The notes: a model not told the origin generated them from the sequence alone. A stretch of DNA of 64,000 bases from Petrosia ficiformis (GCA_947044365.1 OX345640.1:4576001-4640000); one strand, 5' to 3'; shown: positions 34,695-48,556, numbered from the stretch's first letter. Numbers and translations are program-made.

Positions 34695-34881
34695 TTTGGC
34701 ACCAATAATAATTGGTGCCAAATTGATTATAGCTTCATTACGCAATATTTGCCACGCTAATTCTAATTAATAAAAATAAGGTGTGGTTTTGTACACTGCA
34801 CCTGTCCTGCTCCTTTTGTTTTCTAAGTTGTAAGATAAAACACGGCATCTTAGACTACATACTCTTCATCTAGTAAGCAAG

Positions 34882-37800
34882 ATGGCAATCCAATGGTGGA
34901 AAACCTATCTCTTGATTGCGATTTTTCGTTTCTATCAAGGAGTAGCAGGTCAAATAAACAACGTGAGTTACTCACTGAAAATTAGGCCTATGTATCTTAT
35001 ATAAACAAGAGTCATCACACTCACTAGTCAACGGGTACGTCCTCCAGACCTCTGATTCACCCGGTGGCTGATCAGTGAAGTGTTGCACACGGCACTTACT
35101 TTTAAGTTGTCATGTCACTGCACTAAGACGCCATTTTTTTGTGCCGTGTGCAGTCATCTCTTCATGTTTATTACAGTAACTTGCATACTTTTAGCATAAC
35201 CTCACCTTAAAATTGTTGTGTGGTATGTACAGAAGCAATTTTTAGAGTTGTATTATAATCATAAATTATTATAAAACACTGACTACTCCCAAGTTTACAG
35301 AATTAACTATGCAGGGGATTTGCCACCTGATTAAAAATCATAGGATACACCTCTTGATCCTGGGATATCTTTCATTAGGGTTTTAATTTGTGTCAAATTA
35401 AACCATTCTCACCCACAATTCCGGTGGTGTATATCCTAGTTGATTCGAAAAGCAACTTATAATATAGCATGTAGTACTATGTAACGCATTATAGACAGAC
35501 AGTTGTACATGTAGAACTGAAACGTTTCTTACGCTGATGGAAGTTTATTCTCTACAAAAATAACAGTACAAAAGTTGGCTTGGCATCTATGTTTATTACA
35601 CATGTACTTTCTGCTGGCTATAAAAATATTATCAACTTCTGAAGAGATAAAGATTGAGCTATAGTCAGTTCACATTCACAATGTTCTCAAAATTATGAAG
35701 TGATGACTTTATATGTAATATAGTGTATAGTTTAATGTCATAAGGTTAATACATGATTATACTGTAACTCAATAATGAAGCAATAGATTGAAATTTGACA
35801 TACACAAAAAAAAAACGGGAAGGGCTGTTATATAAAAATAGTGCAGGCAAAAAGATTGTTAGACATTTTAAACTAAAGTTATGAACATTTTTCTGAGGTC
35901 ATGCTGAACATGAATGACCTTTACTATAATAATTCACAGCAGATGTTATCATTTTGTTGTGTAAATGCCCTTTGATCTTGGGCTAGGGATTTTTAGCAAC
36001 AGATCAAAGGTTTATTCAATTTTAAAAGCCTGGCTAAATTCAGGTATATAATTCCTTTAGTGTTAGAAATCTAATTTTGATACAATTATCTTCCCTTTTG
36101 TAGTGTCCGACTGAAGACAATTTGGTAGAAGAATTCAACAATGTATCAAAGTTTATGAAAATACATGGAGATGATGGCAAAGTGTGTTTTATGGAGAATG
36201 GTAAATACTATGAGCTATTTATTCCATTCCAGGTGTATTTATGCATATACTATAATTATTATGAGAGAGATAATCACATATTTTGAGTATGTGTGATTTC
36301 TAGCATTTGATTTTCAAAGAAAAATAGACTGTAACATCCTAAGCATACTGTAATTGCATCTTAAAAATCTCTTCATTCAGCAAAACTAGATTCTTGAAAC
36401 CTAATCATAAAAAAATAGTGCCATCATTAATTGCATGTACATTTATGAACATGTAGATACAACAAACCTCTTTGACGAACAGATACCACTATAAACAATA
36501 TCAGTATATGTATTTTACATTATAATATTGCAATGCTTTGCTGTTAAAAATGTAATAACGTGTATCAATAATAGCCACATCTGCTTTGATTGTTATACTA
36601 CACTATTTTTAATATTTCATGTAACCTACTATTGTTTTGTTTTCTTTATCTTCCTATTGCATTCATAATTCTTTGGTGCATATGTGTATAGTCAAACCTG
36701 TTATTCCAGACCCTAAATGCCTGATTAATGCTGCTGTTAAGTTGTTAGCATGAAGTCACAAACATTTCTCCATTGTAGTGTGTATGTATATTATGCCAAT
36801 GGAATTTATGAAAACCTCCATATTCATAATTTATCTTCCCACCAATGAGCTTTTAAAAGCTGACAATGATTTTTTTTTAAAACAAAAAAAGTTGGAAGTG
36901 CAAATTTAAATAATACTTGAAATATATCTAATCTTTGAGGACTTTTCTGAAGTTCTCTCTCCCTCTACAAGTAGTTTCAATCAGTAATGACATGACAATT
37001 TAGTGAATTTACACATCAACCCTGATACATGTACCTCCATAATCAGGACACTTCACATAGCTAAGTCACAAGGTGTCTGAAATACACATGTTTGACTATA
37101 ACTATATGAGTTAACTAAACTTCATTTTACAGATGAACACGAAGATGAGGACCACAATGAAGATATTTTTGAAGAAATGACAAATTTTACAAACTGCTCA
37201 TCTTGTGAAGATATATATCATATGTGTCGCACTATAATACTTAATTTGGAATTGACAAGTGAAGATTGTTTAGAAGATCATAATCATAATAATGACACTT
37301 CAGGACGAGTCAGTTCTGCACAAGGTAATTCAGTAATGAATTTGTTATTGAAATTATAGCTCATGATTTGTAGATACATGTAGTAATCTGGCCTTCATTT
37401 AGAAAAACTGTCAAAGCGGGATAGAATTTGAAATGTTAAAGAATTTGGGGGGATGGGGCGACATACAGGGTTTTGTGTTATGCACACCAACTGGTTCTGG
37501 GATATGCTCACATAAGACCATTTTGTATTTCAGACCCTCTGACATCACTTCTGGTTAAGGATGTGTATCATGAAAATTTTCTGTCCCAATTATCATATAA
37601 AGTTTATCACGATAATCGCGATACTTTAAAGCTTTGTGTTCCTCCATGTAGCAAGTCTACAAATGATAAAGGAAATTAGTCATGTTGCCACTGTAAGGCA
37701 AATGCCCCTTACACAAATGACAAATTACCTCTTTGCTGTTTAGTTGGAGCATCGACCTTGAATCTGAACAACAACTAGATCTTGCTTTTGGCTCCTACAA

Positions 37801-40800
37801 GTGGAGCCAATCATGCTATCCTTCAACTTCCTTGCTAGCCTAGCCATCTGTGCACAAACTGAACTGCGCATGCATGAATGCATGTGTCAAGCAATAAAAT
37901 AATAAGTATTATAATTCTGATATCGCTTATCACGATAATTACTTTATTGATGAAAATATCACTATATCGATATTATCGCACATCATCACTTCTGGTCAGG
38001 GGTATAGAAATAGTGAGCCAATTGCCAGACATTTTGGTCTATTTTCAGCACTCTTGTCCTGCTCCCCATATACTTTTCAGTTTCAACAATGTCCTGCATG
38101 ACCGGCTGTTTCCACATCTCTAGTTCCAGTGCATTTTCACTTGGATTAGGGATTTTCCTTACAGGAATTAACACCTATGGTTATTAATAATTAACAGATT
38201 ATATCACAAATTGTCAGCAATGAGCTAATATTAGTGTCTACACTTAGAAGATGATGACATCTTTTTAAGACATTTTTTGTTGAAAGTCATTATTCTTCAG
38301 GCACACTGACCCATAGTGACCTTGAAGGCATTTTGGACAGGAAGTGTGGAAGAATAGCTGTTTAGGTCAATTTCATTATTAAATATTATATATAATTATA
38401 TTACATTTACTATATATTCAGTTCATTAAAATAATGCTCCCCAGCCCCCTGGTAATTAGACATGTAATCTAATGTTTTTTTTTATGTCGGAGTAAATAAA
38501 TATACTCTACATGACATGACAAGTCAAAAAACAAAACTATTAATTTCACTAGTATCTCTAAGAGTATATAAGAGAAGGAGAGTGTCAAATGGCACATACA
38601 GAGTTCTCTCATGTACTGTTGGTTTAATGCATGTACATGTACTTATTACATGTAATTATTATATATTACTTTATAGCGTATGGATATGGATTTATGATGA
38701 TTCTGCTTGTTTGTCTGGGATCTCTTGGTGGAATATTTCTTGTCCCACTAATTAAAAAAGATTCAAAAGTTGGGAAGCAGACTTATGAATATGTATATGC
38801 TTTTATGATTGCTACTGGAGCGTCTGCTCTTGTTAGTGATGCCATCTTACATCTCATTCCACATGTAAGTTTATATACAGGTATATGGATTGTGACTGAC
38901 TGCTTAAGCTGGGAACATTTTTTTTCCAAAACATTTATGTTGTCAGGGTTTTATATTGGAGAAAAATTAGTTAGGGAAGACATGGTTAGTACATACCATG
39001 CTAGCAGTGCTCACATATGTTTTGAGAAATACATGTAATGTTCAATAGATTGATTCTGGTTAGTACGTATATAAAGGCACTGGAGAACACTAACACATTA
39101 AATCTCCTGTTTATAAAAATAGTTGATTACATTGATTAGTAGTACTGGAGATGGAAGTTTGGGAGTCTACCTCCTCCCTGGCAATAAAACCCTAGCAGTG
39201 CATGGTTTGGTTGTGTGTATGTGTGTGTGTCTGTGACTCTGTGTGTGTGTATGTGTGTGTGTGGTATGAAGGATGATGTAATGAAGAGGAAGTAATTTAT
39301 TCCAATGTTTACAAATTTGTTAGGTTAAAAATGTTAGACATTCTCATAATTAAAACAACAGACAGTTAAGTTTAATCTTTGTTTATTTACTAGATAGCAG
39401 ATACTCTAGCCTTCATCACAATAACAGATGAAGACTACAGTATCCATTTATGGTACATCCTAACTTACTGTTGTTATATTACAATGTGTAAACCAAACTC
39501 TTTCATTTTTAAAAGCTATATTATATATTGGAATAAATTTTTATGGCCCATAGGGCCATCCTTATAATTGCTTTCCCACGGGTTCGAACTATATATATAT
39601 ATATATACGTATATATAATATTATATGTTTGTGTCACTTGCACAAGTATGCATTGAGTTATATAAATTGTCATAATGTTACAATGTGTTTAGCATCCTAG
39701 TTTATTAGTTTGAATACTAATACAAAATTATTAAACAGGTTTTTGTGACTCACTGTATCGAAAAACTTGTATTAGAGTCTCATGAGTTAAACAGAGTCAT
39801 TTATGTGCTACTACTATGGGCTCTATCACTGTACATTTTCCTGTCTAATGGATAATATCATTACACACGTACATTACACACTATGATATCACTACACACA
39901 AGAAACTCAAGCTGCATTTATGTAATACTGTATAGCAATCAGACAAGCAGTCATGAATTTATATTATGACAAGTTCAATTTTAAAACAATATGATGTCAT
40001 GCATTTATAATCACCAAGACATCTGAAAAATATTTATAACTTTAGTTTGGAATGACCACCAATCTGTAATCCTGCATCATTTTTATATAATTATCTTTCC
40101 ATTTTTTTTGTGTACATGCATGTCAAAAAATTTCAATCCATTCCTTCATTATTGAGTTACAGTATAGTCATGTATTAACCTTATGACATTAAACGATACA
40201 CTACATTACATATAAAGTCATCATAATTTTGAGGTCATCGTGAATGTGAACAGACTATAGTATTAACAAATATTTTATCTGTTAGGCTTTTGGTCTTCAT
40301 TCACATGAAGAAGATTCTCATAGTCACAATAATGCAATGGAGGACATTGACTTCATATGGAAAGGATGTGTTGTGTTAGGTGGTATTTATACTTTCTTTA
40401 TAGTAGAAGTGATTCTACATGGTCTAGGTCATGATCACAGTGTGAGTTGCAATTTACGATATATAATTATACTATACATACACTGTACATGTACATCTAA
40501 ATTAAAGGGAATATCTATTTTGAGACTCACATTATTAAATATAATGACCACCTTTTGTGATGTTTAATACTTTCATTTTCAATTTGCCAACCAGCCCTCT
40601 TTAAATAAATATTTGGAGAAGCTGGTTAGGATTAACCATCCTAAAGGTGTTTTATGAGTAATGAACATTTGAGCAATGAAGTCCACAGAAAAACAGACAC
40701 TCTACAGGAAACACCATGACCGTAGCAGAACTTGAACCACTGACCTTTCTGTGGACTTCATTACTCATGTAACACCTTTAGAATGGTTAATCCTAACCAA

Positions 40801-43800
40801 CTTCTCTCTATCATGGATTAGCTAGACCAAAGCCTTGGGTAATAAGGATGATGTCTCCTGGCTTAAAGGGTCCACTTTGGAATTGTGGTCTTTGTGGTCA
40901 ATTTGTTGGACTCGCCACCCTGCGGATTCTGATACCACTTTAAGTTAGGAGGTATAATAGAACTTCGGTTCTCGAAAGAGTATGGTCTCATATACACTTT
41001 TTGTATATGTGGTTCAGTCATTCCATCAAAAACGTCCTAGTGTGACGGGCACACTTTTTTTAAGGAGGCAGTGTGGCATAGTGGTTAGACAATGATCGAA
41101 TGCTCAATGGTTCAAGTATTGCTACGTTCATGCTGTTTCTCTGAAAGAGAGTGTCTGTTTTGCTGTGGACTTCATTACTCAAATGTTTGTGTAATACATT
41201 AAGTACAGTCCATCTGTATATGTATGTTAACTTGTAGTATAAGGTATAAACATGTGGAATGATAGCATCACAAAAGATAAAAGGATCCAGTAGCAATCAT
41301 ATGCATATACCGGTATATGTGATGCGTAAATCGCTCATTTGGCAAATAATAATTTTGTCAAACTCTTACATTTAAACAATCGTTATTCAGCCATTTTAAA
41401 CAGGACACTAACTAAATATGGCACTGAGGTGGAGCAGTAATGGTCTTCCTGAGTACCAAATTTATTTGACTACTGTACAAAATGGGCATTTAAATGTAAG
41501 AATTTCCTTATAACTATAAACACTTTATACCATGGTGCAATGTGGTTGTCATGGTAACCCTTTTCCATATTGATACCGAAGCATTATTAAAAATTCTAGG
41601 AATTTCATACAAGTTATTAACATATTGAGTACTTGAGTATTAGTATCGTCCATCATTAACATTAATCTGGAATACTTATTTGTTTAAAGTCAGAGAAGAA
41701 ATCAAAGGAAGAGAATTGTGCTGAGTACAGATGTCCCTCCGAGGACGTTCACTTCACATCAAGTATTCCAGAATCATTCGAAACATCTTTATCCAGTAAT
41801 AATGAGGTGAGTAATTATGTTTATGATATAAATAATAATTATCTTTACATAAACATTAATTTTATTGCAAAAAGTAAACTAAAGGTCATTCATGTTTACC
41901 ATAACCTCAGGAAAATATTGATAGCTTTAATTTGGAATGACCAACAATCGTTTACCTTCACCATTCTCATATAATTATACTTTGCATTCGTTTGTATGTA
42001 TTTCATTCAGTATTAACCTTATGGCATTACTTCATGTATTTTAGGTGCCGAATAATGGAAATGATGAAGAAAACGTTTTAATCAAGAAACCGAAACATAT
42101 GTGTTCATGTCATGATGTCAAACCAGTTGCCTGGTTGATTATCATTGGAGATTCACTTCATAATTTTGCCGACGGATTAGCATTGGGTGCTGCTATTTCT
42201 CAAAGTCTGTCTCTTGGAGTGAGCACTATGCTTGCTTTGTTATTTCATGAAATTCCACATGAGCTAGGTTAATTATTTTAGTATACACTATAATAATTAT
42301 GTATTATATTAGGACTGAATGACAGACAGACAGACAGACACAACCAATCACTTAATCCCTTGCACATCATACTGCATGGGGTAATTATGTATTATATTGG
42401 GGTTGGGCAATAATAGAATATTATCTTGTGGTTATTGCCAAAAATATTATCAAGATGATTATGAATTATCATGAGCAAGAATAAACTCAATTGACAAGTA
42501 CAATTTTACACATAAGTTTATCTTCTTTTCCTGACAGCAAAACACCTTTGTCATCTCGCAAATGTACATGTAGCTTAATTATGACTACATGGTCATTATA
42601 ACTAATTAGCATGTCGGTTGGCACGGCCACAGTAACCTTACCATAATTCACAATATTACCAGTATATCGCCCAATGCTATATGTGATTATTCCCTGTATT
42701 TGTTCTGGACATTCTTACAACACAGTAAGATTTTCTTGAAAATAATGTTTCAAGCGGAAACAACTTTCTAGAATATTTTTAATGTGTAATTAAAGTTCGT
42801 TCGAGTTGAGTTAGGACTTTTCTCATTAAATATTCATCTAATTTCGATAATTATGCAATTAAAACTTACCATAGTAACGCACATCCCACGCGTTGACAAA
42901 AAAAACTTAGCATAGTAACCACACTTTTTCACGTGTAGTCCTGTACTGTAATAACTGTGAGTTATATTATAATTCTTTTTACTGTCATTCATCACTTATT
43001 TCATTTTCTTGCATTTTTTATTCACTCACAAAGCACATTATCATCTATGATATTATACACCCATTTTACTTACCTTTGTCGTTCCAAGTTAAACACACAG
43101 AAAGACAGGGACCTGCGTCTGTGTTTTCGTTTACTACCACCGCGTGCTTTTAATTATATTCATGAGTAAAACCCACATATACGAGTAATTTTCACCTATG
43201 AATATTTAATGAGAAAAGTCCCAACTCAACGCGAACGGACTTTAGTAAAGTCCACAATGAATAATGTACATGAACATCCACAAAAAAGGTACATGTATTA
43301 TTCCTTGTTTAATAATTTGATAAACATTTACTACTAAATGTTCATCCATTTCATTTGAGAACCCAACAAATGTTTCGTAACTAATTATCACTTTGCGTGG
43401 ATACCAAATTTCATTTCCTTCTTTTACAAAATGGCTGAATAGTGACCATCCAATCATACATGTAAGTATATAGTCATTATTTTATCCAAATTATGCAAGC
43501 AATGGTACCTTTCCATTCAAATAATACATTATACATGTATATAATAATTTATAATTACATTCTTTGGTCATTCTCAATAACATTCTCACAACAGATAATA
43601 CCCTCACTTCTCTCGTACATTATTTAGTCTTGAACTTTATTAAGCCCCGCCCTTGTGCCACATTATTAATATTTAGTCTTGAACTTTATTAAGCCCCGCC
43701 CTTGTGCCACATTATTTAGTCTTGAACTTTATTAAGCCCTGCCCTTGTGCCACATTAAAATGCTTAATGTTCTATAAAGAATTTGTCTATCACTTGACAT

Positions 43801-45785
43801 TTCTAGTGTGTTTAGTCACACATTTTTTACAGGTACATGTAGCTATGCATTAAGTAGTTATGTATTCTTAAGTATGCATTATGCTGTTTAAAATACAATT
43901 AGGTGATTAGTATATGAAAACGTGATTGGCTCAATATGTCACGTGATACAGTATATACATGTACTATACATTATAATAATAACAAAACATATTATCGTAA
44001 TGTACACTGGGTCCAAATGCACTACCATCAGTATCATGTGCAATGCACTTATTCATGTAACACATCTTCTGTTCATTTATACTAAGATACTGAGTGAATA
44101 CTCAGATAAGACACAAACTTCATAGGTTTGTAGAACAGGGGTGTGGAAGCATTGAGCTAACTATTGGATAATTTGACCTACATGTATTTTTACCACTCTT
44201 ATCCTGCTCTCCATATACTTTGTATACAGTTTAGTTTTAATTTACCAGACATTCACTAGATTTATTGGATAATATCCTGTATGACTGACTGTCTCAACAC
44301 CACTGTTCTAGTATACAAACCAACTAACGACTAAGTCTTTGGTGGTATCTTTTTTCCCCATTCATGCTGTATATAGTGTATAAATCATTCTTTCCTCAGG
44401 TGATTATGTGATTCTTATCAAAGCTGGGATACACTGGTTCACTGCTCTTATTATAAACTTCCTCTCCTCGCTGACATCTATTGTTGGTTTCTTTATTGGC
44501 GTGGCAATTAGTACAAATAACACAGAGGCTAACGGGTGGATCCTTTCTCTAACTGCTGGATTATTTCTGTACATAGCTTTAACTGATCTTGTGAGTTATC
44601 AGACATTAGTTAATTAAAACCAGAGTTTTTGATAACTTTTGAAGCATGGGCCAAACTGGCTCAAACTTGGTTAGTCTGTGCACCATTGAGAATACATCTT
44701 GTCATTCTTGTGCCAATTAACTAAGAGTTAATGCTGTTACTGACAATATAAACGTAATTGACTGCACCACTGGCCCAAAGAGAGAACTGTGCAGTGCCAA
44801 ATAAGAAGCTCTATGGGCCAATAGTGCGCCATATGAGCTTATCAGAAACACTAACTAAAACCCTAGCTTTTAGTAAGCCTAATAGTTCTACACAGTTGTG
44901 TTACTATAACTAAAATTTTGAAAAATCCATCATAATATACATGTACGTAACTGTAACTGTAACTTGTATTATGTTGAGTGGGTGTATCAAAGGAACCTCC
45001 AGTGCTACAAATCATAATTATAAGTACAGATTAGCTCCTGAATAAAGTATGGATGGCCCTTCTGGCCATAAAGAATATCCCTATAATCATTTTGTTGCTT
45101 TTGCAATAGAATTGAACTTCTTTATGTGTTATGCCCATTAATTACTGAGGTTATAGCATGTAACTCTCGTGGATAACAATCATAGGGTGGCCATGAACTG
45201 TTCAATTTCACTGCATAATTGTATTTCATTTCAAAAAATTCTGTTTGCACACACACAAACACAACAATACACACACATCTATGCATACAACACAAATACT
45301 ACACATACACAACACACACACACAACACAACAATACACACATCTATGCACACAACACAAATACTACACATACACAACACACACACACAACACAACAATAC
45401 ACACATCTATGCACACAACACAAATACTACACATACACAACACACACACACAACACAACAATACACACATCTATGCACACAACACAAATACTACACATAC
45501 ACAACACACACACACAACACAACAATACACACATCTATGCACACAACACATATACTACACATACACAACACACACACATAATTATACATGACACAAAACA
45601 CACACACATACATACAGCTTCCAGAGCTTATTCATGGAGGAGGACATGGTGAAAAAACTAAGAATATTGCTCATGGCTGGAGTTGGTTTATTCGTTTTGC
45701 ACTTGCAAATCTAGGGATTCTTATTGCCTTTGCTATATTGCTTATTTTAGCTATTTATGAAGAGAAACTCAATGAACTAATTTGA
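34882..45785 (+). CDS. ZIP-family zinc transporter (SLC39, LIV-1 type), right copy
   Basis: This is the mirror of the left copy. Nine exons: 34882-34962, 36104-36200, 37133-37324, 38677-38864, 40286-40441, 41690-41806, 42045-42267, 44400-44590, 45618-45785; total 1,413 nt, 470 aa. The start is the ATG opening a signal peptide (MAIQWWKTYLLIAIFRFYQG). Eight TM segments are predictable: two in exon 4 (residues about 128-148 and 160-183), one in exon 5, TM4 and TM5 in exon 7 with the metal ligands around H316/D320 (HNFADG) and H345/H349 (HEIPHE), then three in exons 8-9. His/Asp-rich loops (DHNHNND; HSHEEDSHSHNN) may sense or bind metal. The donor of intron 7 is GTTAAT, weaker than the others. 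The family-typical length is 460-650 aa, so it appears complete. Confidence 0.92.
37556..37988. mobile_element. hAT-type MITE in ZIP intron 3, right copy
   Basis: Flanking duplication CTTCTGGT at 37,548-37,555 and 37,989-37,996; mirror of 30,305-30,737. Confidence 0.82.
39535..39655 (-). mobile_element. Family X end fragment, right arm
   Basis: Mirror of 28,640-28,752, in ZIP intron 4. Confidence 0.6.
41068..41140 (+). mobile_element. tRNA-like SINE head, right arm
   Basis: GTGGCATAGTGGTTAGAC and GGTTCAAGTATTGC mark the A-box-like and B-box-like sequences. It lies in ZIP intron 5. Confidence 0.6.
42791..43244. mobile_element. Inverted-repeat element in ZIP intron 7, right copy
   Basis: Mirror of 25,021-25,474, same 454-bp length. 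Confidence 0.7.
43617..43757 (-). repeat. Three-copy tandem repeat
   Basis: Three copies of tagtcttgaactttattaag then cccygcccttgtgccacatt. The left arm has two. Confidence 0.85.
45249..45583 (-). repeat. 64-bp CA-rich minisatellite, about 5 copies
   Basis: Mirror of 22,477-23,066 with fewer units. On the gene's sense strand it is C/A-rich (acacacaacacaacaataca) and reaches to within about 35 bp of the acceptor of the last ZIP exon (45,617), so the usual pyrimidine tract is replaced by CA repeats. Confidence 0.95.
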
Positions 45786-46010
45786 CTATACTGAATAGTA
45801 TGTTGTGTTCTCTTTATTTTCATTGTGGTTATTAAATTCTGTTAAGCAGCTGGAATTTAATTAACTCTTTAGTGTACTACATACTACTATTGACTTTTGA
45901 GTAAATATCTATTTTTCTGTGTAATGTAATTAATTAGCAATTTAATTTTAATTGACATTTTGATTATGATCATGTAATAATTATCATTGGTAACAATTAT
46001 TGATTTTATT

Positions 46011-46016
46011 AATAAA
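46011..46016 (+). promoter_or_regulatory. Possible poly(A) signal, right ZIP copy
   Basis: AATAAA about 226 nt past the stop, in an AT-rich 3' region conserved between the arms. Confidence 0.35.
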
Positions 46017-46418
46017 ATAAAAAATTATTTGTTCAATTGCAGCTCCAATCAAAAAAGTTGGTTTTTAGTGAGACTGGTAAGTAGATAGATTCCAAAATTA
46101 ATGTTAATCAGATCTTCACCATAATTATTACTAAGTAATCACAAATATCTGTACAGCCTAACTTTACAACAATCCTACCACCACCTCTCTTAATTAAAGA
46201 AGATCTACTGAAAATTCTGGTAATACAGACATGAGGAAAAGGAGACACGACAAATTAGCAATCAGACACACTATTAAATAAAAATACATCAAAAATCAAT
46301 TGATGATGAACAGTCAAAGTAGCTATTCTCTCAGTTTTTTTCTGATATAAAATTGAGATTTGGAATTATCCATGTCTAGTCAAGGTATTATTTATGTCTT
46401 TGGGCCATATTGTTGAAA

Positions 46419-48183
46419 TTAGAGATAGCAGCTGAAGGAAGCTGTTGTACTCTTCAGCAAAAATGTTTATAATTATACTCTTGCAGTGTTTTGTACAAGT
46501 TAAATTTTTAATATTGAAATACAAATTTGAATTGCCTATACTGATAATTACACACCTATACCCATGTTTCACTCATTTGCATCATCACATTTTAGTACTG
46601 TTCTGACCATTTCTGTGAGAAAACAAAACTCACAAACTATAATTATTCAAGTAGTGTTTGCATGCATGCATTTATAATATATAATTAACAATAAAAATCA
46701 TACAACTCTAATCAATTGTTGAGAGAGTTTCAACTTTCAGCCTTCAAGACTAATCTAACGGAATCTAAAATCAAACAGTCTTGTTCTGTACCTACAGACC
46801 TATTATTCTACATGATATGTCAACAAATACCACAAGTGTCTCATCTTTGTAATTATTAAGTTTGTTTCAATAATGGAAAAAAATACTAGTGGTTGAATGC
46901 ATCACACAAAGTCCTGTTGATTAGAGGCCTGGTCTGTATACCAAAAATAACAAACAACAATTATTACACTTGCAGTGAAGGGTAGGCGGAAGGGTATGGT
47001 AATCATATTGTGTGTCTGTGTGTCTGTCTGTTCACAAAAAAATTGAAAAACCACGAACATTGACAGTTCAAATGAGCTACTGGCAGACTTCAAATTATAC
47101 GTTATATGCATTATGTCAAGTTCGTCAACCTTATGGCACTCACAAATTTTGTTCCACACTCATTCAACATATACATATACCGTGATACATTATGTGTCAA
47201 TACATGTGAACAACAAGCCAAGCCCTACTTAGTAGAAACTCAAAAATTGCTCAAAACAATTCACTTGTTTGACTTTTTAGGTACATAAATTATAAGTTGA
47301 AAACAAATTAACAGATTATGAATCAAGAATTATAGACAATCATCATTTTAAACTGGGAGTGGTCCAACTGAAGTGGGGTTCTACATTTAAGAAGTTATGA
47401 TGATAATTTTATAATACGAATTACTTTGAAAAAAGAAAATGGCTTGCGAAGGATCCTTGCTGTCAGGACACAGTAAAGTATACACGTGTCTAAACAAAGG
47501 AAATAAATAATTAATTAAGAAGCCTATTTAAGGGCTCTCAAAAACTGTGGTAATTTCTTAAACTGGAGGACAATTGGTATGTAATCTTTCTATTCATATC
47601 ATCAATTTATCCATTCATTTATTAATTGATCTATCAATCCATCCATCTGTCTAACCAATACCTACATGTACATCCATTTATCTATCCACCCATGCATCTA
47701 GATGAAAAACTACTTGTAACAGACACACAAAAATATATAGATACATATAAATTGATGTATAAATACAGTGTATACATGTATGACTATGGATGGTTATTAA
47801 ATGTAATAATTGGTAAAATATATACAATCTACATGTGCAATAACTAGATGTAAGTACTTTTATATGTACATGAGTTGGCTTAGTCTCGAGGCCATCTATT
47901 TCAAGAGGGAAGGAAATGTCTGGAGAGTTTCACAAAATTGGACAGTGGAATGTATGACACAATCAATTAATAAAAAAGAAACAAAGCCACTACACATTAT
48001 GATATCTTTGGACTAATTATATAAAGTTGAGAGATGAGTAACTATTTTACTTTTCAGTAATCACATTCATGAACATGTTATTATATTTTAATGTGACCAC
48101 TTCTGGATATGAAACAATCCAGTAACAAAACCACACCCCCACCCTTTTAATACAGAACACCCACACAATTTATAATACTTTGG
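46419..48183. other. Arm-specific sequence without a gene
   Basis: It has no counterpart in the left arm. It contains a family V fragment at about 46,967-47,105 (ggcggaagggtatggtaat, gagctactggcagacttcaa). The short open frames are unremarkable. Confidence 0.45.
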
Positions 48184-48556
48184 TTTCCACATCTCTATTC
48201 TGTCACACTTAATTAGTAGACAAATTTAAAATTTGAAGTGAATGTAAACACATTAACATTCTCAAGTTTATAAAGTATTGGAATAGTACTCAATACTTGT
48301 TCACAAGCTACATGATTATAAGAGTATCAAAATTAATTGGTCACCATAGACATACATGTAAAATGATTTGGACATTTAAGTTAGCCTACTTACTAGCAAT
48401 AGAAGTAGGCACTCTCTCACTGTAAAGTAGATTTCCTTGATTATCACCCAACAGATTCCTTATATGGTCAAGTGTTAATGATACTTTCCAAAAATGGTCA
48501 AGTACAATATTTTCATATCTAGTATCATAAATATTATATGTCTAATTATACATTTA
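48184..48556 (-). repeat. Outermost block of palindrome A, right arm, with module copy 6'
   Basis: Reverse complement of 20,169-20,556. The module relic (stem 48,384-48,410, TATA-like 48,459-48,466 on the minus strand) differs from its mirror mainly by an 8-nt deletion in the variable body. Confidence 0.9.
48553..48556. other. Junction between palindromes A and B (TTTA microhomology)
   Basis: To the left the sequence follows arm A (…atacattta); to the right it follows arm B (tttattaaattatcg…, complement of 63,166-63,180). The four bases TTTA fit both parents. The native neighbours differ on each side: at 20,165 the left block continues into other DNA, and at 63,181 arm B continues into SIAE-2 intron 4. 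Confidence 0.85.

Larger units (their letters stand above)
34542..46418 (-). repeat. Palindrome A, right arm
   Basis: Reverse complement of the left arm, ending in ctttgggccatattgtt near 46,418. A further matching block lies at 48,184-48,556. Confidence 0.95.

Noticed and set aside
20169..48556. Treating the palindrome as a simple same-molecule sequencing artefact
   Set aside because: The arms differ by substitutions, repeat copy number and a transposon with an empty site in the other arm, so they come from two different DNA copies. A haplotype-joining assembly error remains possible.
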